From Caenispirillum bisanense (GTDB taxonomy: Bacteria; Pseudomonadota; Alphaproteobacteria; Rhodospirillales; UBA2165), in contig CAMDWJ010000022.1 of the NCBI GenBank assembly GCA_945877815.1, positions 1 to 64,000 on the forward strand: a stretch of 64,000 nt of DNA, read 5' to 3'. The translations under genes were made by a program, and so were the position numbers. The notes under the pieces are model-generated. The model was not told the origin of the DNA, searched no databases, and saw nothing but the letters and a program-made list of their open reading frames with translations. Position 1 is the stretch's first letter. Every line of letters starts with the position of its first letter. Positions 60,879 through 64,000 of the stretch are shown here, piece after piece.

Positions 60879-61709
60879 ATGAGCGGCGGCGCGGGGTTAA
60901 TGGCCGGCAAACGGGGCTTGATCATGGGCGTGGCCAATGATCGGTCGATCGCGTGGGCTATTTCCAAGGCTGTCCATGCCCAAGGCGGCGAGCTTGCCTT
61001 CACCTATCAGGGCGAGGCGCTGCAAAAGCGCGTCACCCCTCTGGCCCAGTCCATCGGCTCCGACATCATCGTGCCCTGCGACGTCACCGACGACGCCTCG
61101 GTCGATGCCACCTTCGAGGCCGTGCGCGCCAAATGGGGCACGCTCGATTTCGTCGTCCATTGCATCGCCTATTCCGACAAGGACGAACTCAAGGGCGGCT
61201 ATGTCGACACCACGCCCGACAACTTCACCCGCACTATGCTGATCTCATGTTACTCTTTTACGGCAATCGCGCGCCGGGCGATGGATTTGATGCCCAATGG
61301 CGGCAGCCTGCTGACCCTGACCTATGCGGGCTCCGAGCGCGTCATGCCGCATTACAACGTGATGGGCGTCGCCAAGGCCGCCCTTGAAGCGAGCGTGCGC
61401 TACCTCGCCGAAGATCTCGGCCGCCAGAAAATCCGCGTCAATGCGCTGTCGGCCGGTCCGATGAAGACGCTGGCGGCATCGGGCATCGGCGATTTCCGCT
61501 ATATCCTGAAATGGAACGAATATAATTCGCCGCTCCGCCGCAACGTAACAAACGAAGATGTCGGCGGCTCGGGCCTCTATCTGCTCAGCGATCTGTCGTC
61601 GGGTGTCACGGGCGAAACCCATCATGTCGATTGCGGCTACAACATCGTCGGCATGAAGGCGGTCGACGCCCCCGACATCGCCGTCGCCAAAAGCGACGAA
61701 GCGGCCTGA
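60879..61709 (+). CDS. fabI: Enoyl-[ACP] reductase (NADH), FabI
   Basis: 276 residues: GVANDRSIAWAISKAVHAQGGEL cofactor region, catalytic Tyr149 and Tyr159 with Lys166 (TYAGSERVMPHYNVMGVAKAALE), and SAGPMKTLAASGI. It completes each cycle of fatty-acid elongation. The spacing of the two Tyr and Lys matches E. coli FabI. It is followed by aroC after 30 bp. Confidence 0.94.
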   Translation: MSGGAGLMAGKRGLIMGVANDRSIAWAISKAVHAQGGELAFTYQGEALQKRVTPLAQSIGSDIIVPCDVTDDASVDATFEAVRAKWGTLDFVVHCIAYSDKDELKGGYVDTTPDNFTRTMLISCYSFTAIARRAMDLMPNGGSLLTLTYAGSERVMPHYNVMGVAKAALEASVRYLAEDLGRQKIRVNALSAGPMKTLAASGIGDFRYILKWNEYNSPLRRNVTNEDVGGSGLYLLSDLSSGVTGETHHVDCGYNIVGMKAVDAPDIAVAKSDEAA

Positions 61710-61739
61710 GAGCCGCGCCGCCCCGCATAGGATTCAGCC

Positions 61740-62810
61740 ATGTCGGGCAATAGCTTCGGCCACCTATTCCGCTTCACCACCTTTGGCGAAAGTCACGGCC
61801 TGGCCATCGGCTGCATCGTCGATGGTGTGCCGTCCAATATCCCGATCTGCGAAGCCGACCTCCAGGTCTGGCTCGACAAGCGCCGCCCCGGCCAATCACG
61901 CTTCACGACGCAGCGTAAAGAGCTGGATGAAGTCAAAATCCTTTCCGGCGTCTTCGAAGGTGTCACCACCGGCACACCCATCGGTCTCCTGATCGAGAAT
62001 ACAGACGCGCGCTCCAAGGATTACGACGACATCAAGAACCTGTTCCGCCCGGGGCACGCGGACTGGACCTATCATCATAAATACGGCGTGCGCGATCATC
62101 GCGGCAGCGGGCGCGCGAGTGCGCGCGAAACCGCCTGCCGGGTCGCCGCCGGCGGTGTCGCACGCGCCGTGCTCGGTACCGGAATCACCATCCGCGGCGC
62201 ACTCGTGCAGATCGGACCGCACAAGATCAACCGCGCCAACTGGAACTGGGACATCGTAGACGACAATCCCTTCTGGTGCCCGGACGCGGACATGGTCGAG
62301 GTCTGGACCAAATATCTGGATGAACGGCGCAAGGCGGGCTCAAGCGCCGGCGCCGTGATCGAGATCGTGGCGTCCGGCGTGCCCGTCGGCTGGGGCGAGC
62401 CGGTGTTCGACAAGCTCGATGCCGATCTCGCCAAGGGCCTGATGAGCATAAATGCGGTCAAATCGGTGGAAATCGGGGCCGGGCTGGAAGCCGCCGCACT
62501 CACCGGCGAAGAAAACGCCGACGAGATGCGCATGGGCAACGACGGTCCGGTGTTCCTGTCGAACAATGCCGGCGGCATCCTCGGCGGCATCTCGACCGGC
62601 CAGGACGTCGTCGCGCGTTTCGCGGTCAAACCGACGAGTTCGATCCTCACGCCGCGCCGAACTGTCACGGTCGACGGCAAGGAATCCGAAGTCTCCACCA
62701 AAGGGCGCCACGATCCATGTGTGGGCATCCGCGCGGTGCCGGTCGGCGAAGCAATGGTCGCCTGCGTCCTCGCCGATGCCATGCTGCGCCAAAGGGCGAT
62801 GCGGGGCTGA
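61740..62810 (+). CDS. aroC: Chorismate synthase
   Basis: 356 residues, FMN-dependent: [22 protein letters not shown] at the start, [20 protein letters not shown] (His and Arg of the active site) and [17 protein letters not shown]. It converts EPSP to chorismate, the last common step of aromatic amino acid synthesis. It probably shares a transcript with fabI. Confidence 0.95.
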   Translation: MSGNSFGHLFRFTTFGESHGLAIGCIVDGVPSNIPICEADLQVWLDKRRPGQSRFTTQRKELDEVKILSGVFEGVTTGTPIGLLIENTDARSKDYDDIKNLFRPGHADWTYHHKYGVRDHRGSGRASARETACRVAAGGVARAVLGTGITIRGALVQIGPHKINRANWNWDIVDDNPFWCPDADMVEVWTKYLDERRKAGSSAGAVIEIVASGVPVGWGEPVFDKLDADLAKGLMSINAVKSVEIGAGLEAAALTGEENADEMRMGNDGPVFLSNNAGGILGGISTGQDVVARFAVKPTSSILTPRRTVTVDGKESEVSTKGRHDPCVGIRAVPVGEAMVACVLADAMLRQRAMRG

Positions 62811-62825
62811 ATTTAAGGAAAGGGT

Positions 62826-63195
62826 CGTCATGCTAGGACTTGGCCCACTGCTGTCCGGATTAAAATGCTTCGAACCGGAACAAAGCCTTTCTCTGCTTAT
62901 ATTTTTGCATGATAGAACCGGCTGAGACTCGAACTCCGAAAATAAGTTCGTCATGGCCGTACTTGTTACGGCCATCCACGATTCGGCCATTGGATCATGC
63001 AGGGCAAAACTGGGTATCTGCGCTCCAACGGTCTTTTCGCGCTATTACGCTTTCGACCGTGGATCCCGTAACAAGTACGGGTATGACGGCTTAATTTAAA
63101 CCGGACAGCAGTGGACTTGGTCCGAGCAACCACGAATCTTTGTCGGCGCAGACGCGCCTTTTCCGTGGATGGCCGTAACAAGTACGGCCATGACG
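62826..63195. repeat. REP pair split by a MITE
   Basis: Left hairpin CGTCATGCTAGG...CCGAGCAACCACG is opened by the MITE (halves 62826-62837 and 63122-63134). Right hairpin CGTGGATGGCCGTAAC...ACGGCCATGACG at 63164-63195 is intact. These elements fill the 389-bp gap between aroC and tlyA. Confidence 0.7.
62845..63114. mobile_element. MITE, copy B (270 bp)
   Basis: Same element as copy A at 40254: left end CCACTGCTGTCCGGATTAAA (one mismatch to the right end TTTAAACCGGACAGCAGTGG reversed). Flanks ACTTGGC (62838-62844) and ACTTGGT (63115-63121) are a 7-bp duplication with one mismatch and again equal the loop of the host REP hairpin. No ORF. Confidence 0.75.
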
Positions 63196-63199
63196 GCGC

Positions 63200-63931
63200 T
63201 CAAAGCGATTGAGCAAACCGTGCCGCAATCAGGAATTCCTTGTTGCCTTCGGGCCCGGTGATCGGGCTTTGGGTGACGCCCAGCACCGACCAGCCGGGCA
63301 GCGCCGACATCCAAGCGGAAATGCGTTCGCACACTTCGGCATGCAGGGCCGGATCGCTGACCACGCCCTTCTTGCCGACGCGCTCGCGGCCCACTTCGAA
63401 TTGCGGCTTGATGAGCGCCACTAGATGCGCGCCAGATTTTGCCAGCGCCATGGCGGCGGGCAGCACGACCGTGAGACCGATGAAGCTCGCATCACAAACG
63501 ATGACATCTACGGGTTCGGGGATTTGGGTTGCATCGAGCGTACGCGCGTTAGTCTTTTCCAGCACGACGACGCGGGCATCGGTGCGCAGTTTCCAGGCGA
63601 GCTGGCCGTGCCCGACATCGACGGCATAGACCTTGGCGGCGCCGCGCGTCAGCAGCACGTCGGTGAAGCCGCCGGTCGAGGCGCCCACATCCAGACAGAC
63701 AGCACCCGCGACCGGAATGCCGAATTCGTTCAATGCATGATCGAGCTTGAGCCCGCCGCGCGAGACCCAGGGATGATCCTGGCCGCGCACCTCCAACGCA
63801 ATATCGACGGCGACCTTGTTGCCCGCCTTATCAAGCCGCTGTTCGTTGGAGAAGACCAGCCCGGCCATGATGAGGGCTTGCGCGCGCGCGCGGCTGTCGG
63901 CCAGCCCGCGATCGACGAGCAATTGATCCAA
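63200..63931 (-). CDS. tlyA: TlyA-family rRNA 2'-O-methyltransferase
   Basis: About 243 residues: N-terminal S4-type RNA-binding segment (DQLLVDRGLADSRARAQALIMAGLVFSN) and an FtsJ/RrmJ-like domain with DVGASTGGFTDVLLTRGA, CDASFIGL and ALIKPQFEVGRE. Family members methylate 16S and/or 23S rRNA at cytidine 2'-O. The start is uncertain: TTG 63931 is the first standard codon, but conservation usually begins a few residues earlier and an in-frame TAA lies 12 codons upstream, so a rare start such as CTG is possible. Confidence 0.87.
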   Translation of the reverse strand: MDQLLVDRGLADSRARAQALIMAGLVFSNEQRLDKAGNKVAVDIALEVRGQDHPWVSRGGLKLDHALNEFGIPVAGAVCLDVGASTGGFTDVLLTRGAAKVYAVDVGHGQLAWKLRTDARVVVLEKTNARTLDATQIPEPVDVIVCDASFIGLTVVLPAAMALAKSGAHLVALIKPQFEVGRERVGKKGVVSDPALHAEVCERISAWMSALPGWSVLGVTQSPITGPEGNKEFLIAARFAQSL

Positions 63932-64000
63932 CCGGAGCTTGGGTTGAGAGGCCAGCAGCGTCCCTTAGGCCGTGAGCGAGCGCGACCGCCGCACGGTCGC

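Overview
This is a GC-rich alphaproteobacterial chromosome segment, most like the Rhodospirillales. The pointers are a Shemin-pathway 5-aminolevulinate synthase (hemA), the alphaproteobacterial flagellin regulator FlaF, an ELM1/DUF1022 protein, a short bacterial cereblon-like (CULT) protein, a PA2779-family protein, and a direct-repeat LexA-type box (GTTC-N7-GTTC). Family names come from recognising motifs in the translations; no database search was possible.

Layout. 1-5.7 kb: the end of an octapeptide-repeat protein and the edge of a surface-polysaccharide region (FkbM methyltransferase, glycosyltransferase, sugar-1-P nucleotidyltransferase, ColD-like 3-dehydratase). 5.9-7.1 kb: ligAB, protocatechuate 4,5-dioxygenase. 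7.1-15.5 kb: secreted nuclease, YqjI-like PadR regulator, an O-methyltransferase pseudogene, an operon of B12 radical SAM protein + split transketolase + 2-hydroxyacid dehydrogenase, a GmhB-like phosphatase and a MarR pseudogene. 15.6-20.4 kb: multi-PAS histidine kinase followed at once by a CULT protein, then a luciferase-like monooxygenase and a methyltransferase. 21.0-21.5 kb: two tandem copies of what looks like an undescribed ~57-nt sRNA gene. 21.6-27 kb: sulfotransferase/ELM1 pair, pyrE. 27-31 kb: a GIY-YIG gene bracketed by REP palindromes, a peptide-binding protein, and an orphan terminase-small-subunit-like gene with an SOS box before it and a phased 11-bp iteron array after it. 31.2-38 kb: carbonic anhydrase and an aromatic-acid operon (Zn-alcohol dehydrogenase, RidA, LigC, Pht5-like, TctC-like binding protein, MmgE/PrpD). 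38-50.7 kb: peptide transporter parts, an ACP-FAAL-acyltransferase fusion, flaF. 50.7-64 kb: manC, hydrolases, omega-transaminase, hemA, SDR, Usp, cation efflux pump, pdxH, fabI, aroC, tlyA.

How the genes fit together. LigAB (5.9 kb) and LigC (33.5 kb) are consecutive enzymes of protocatechuate 4,5-cleavage. The Pht5-like protein would supply protocatechuate from 4,5-dihydroxyphthalate, and the TctC-like protein could capture the aromatic acid, so one pathway appears split over two loci. ManC, the HddC-like and GmhB-like enzymes, the ColD-like dehydratase and the glycosyltransferase suggest an unusual deoxy or branched sugar for the cell surface.

Most longer intergenic gaps hold palindromic repeats: paired REP elements (REPIN-like), two copies of a ~270-bp MITE each inserted in the loop of a REP hairpin, and GC-rich inverted repeats. 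Three genes (one O-methyltransferase, two MarR regulators) are inactivated, mainly by nonsense changes, so accessory genes here are visibly decaying.
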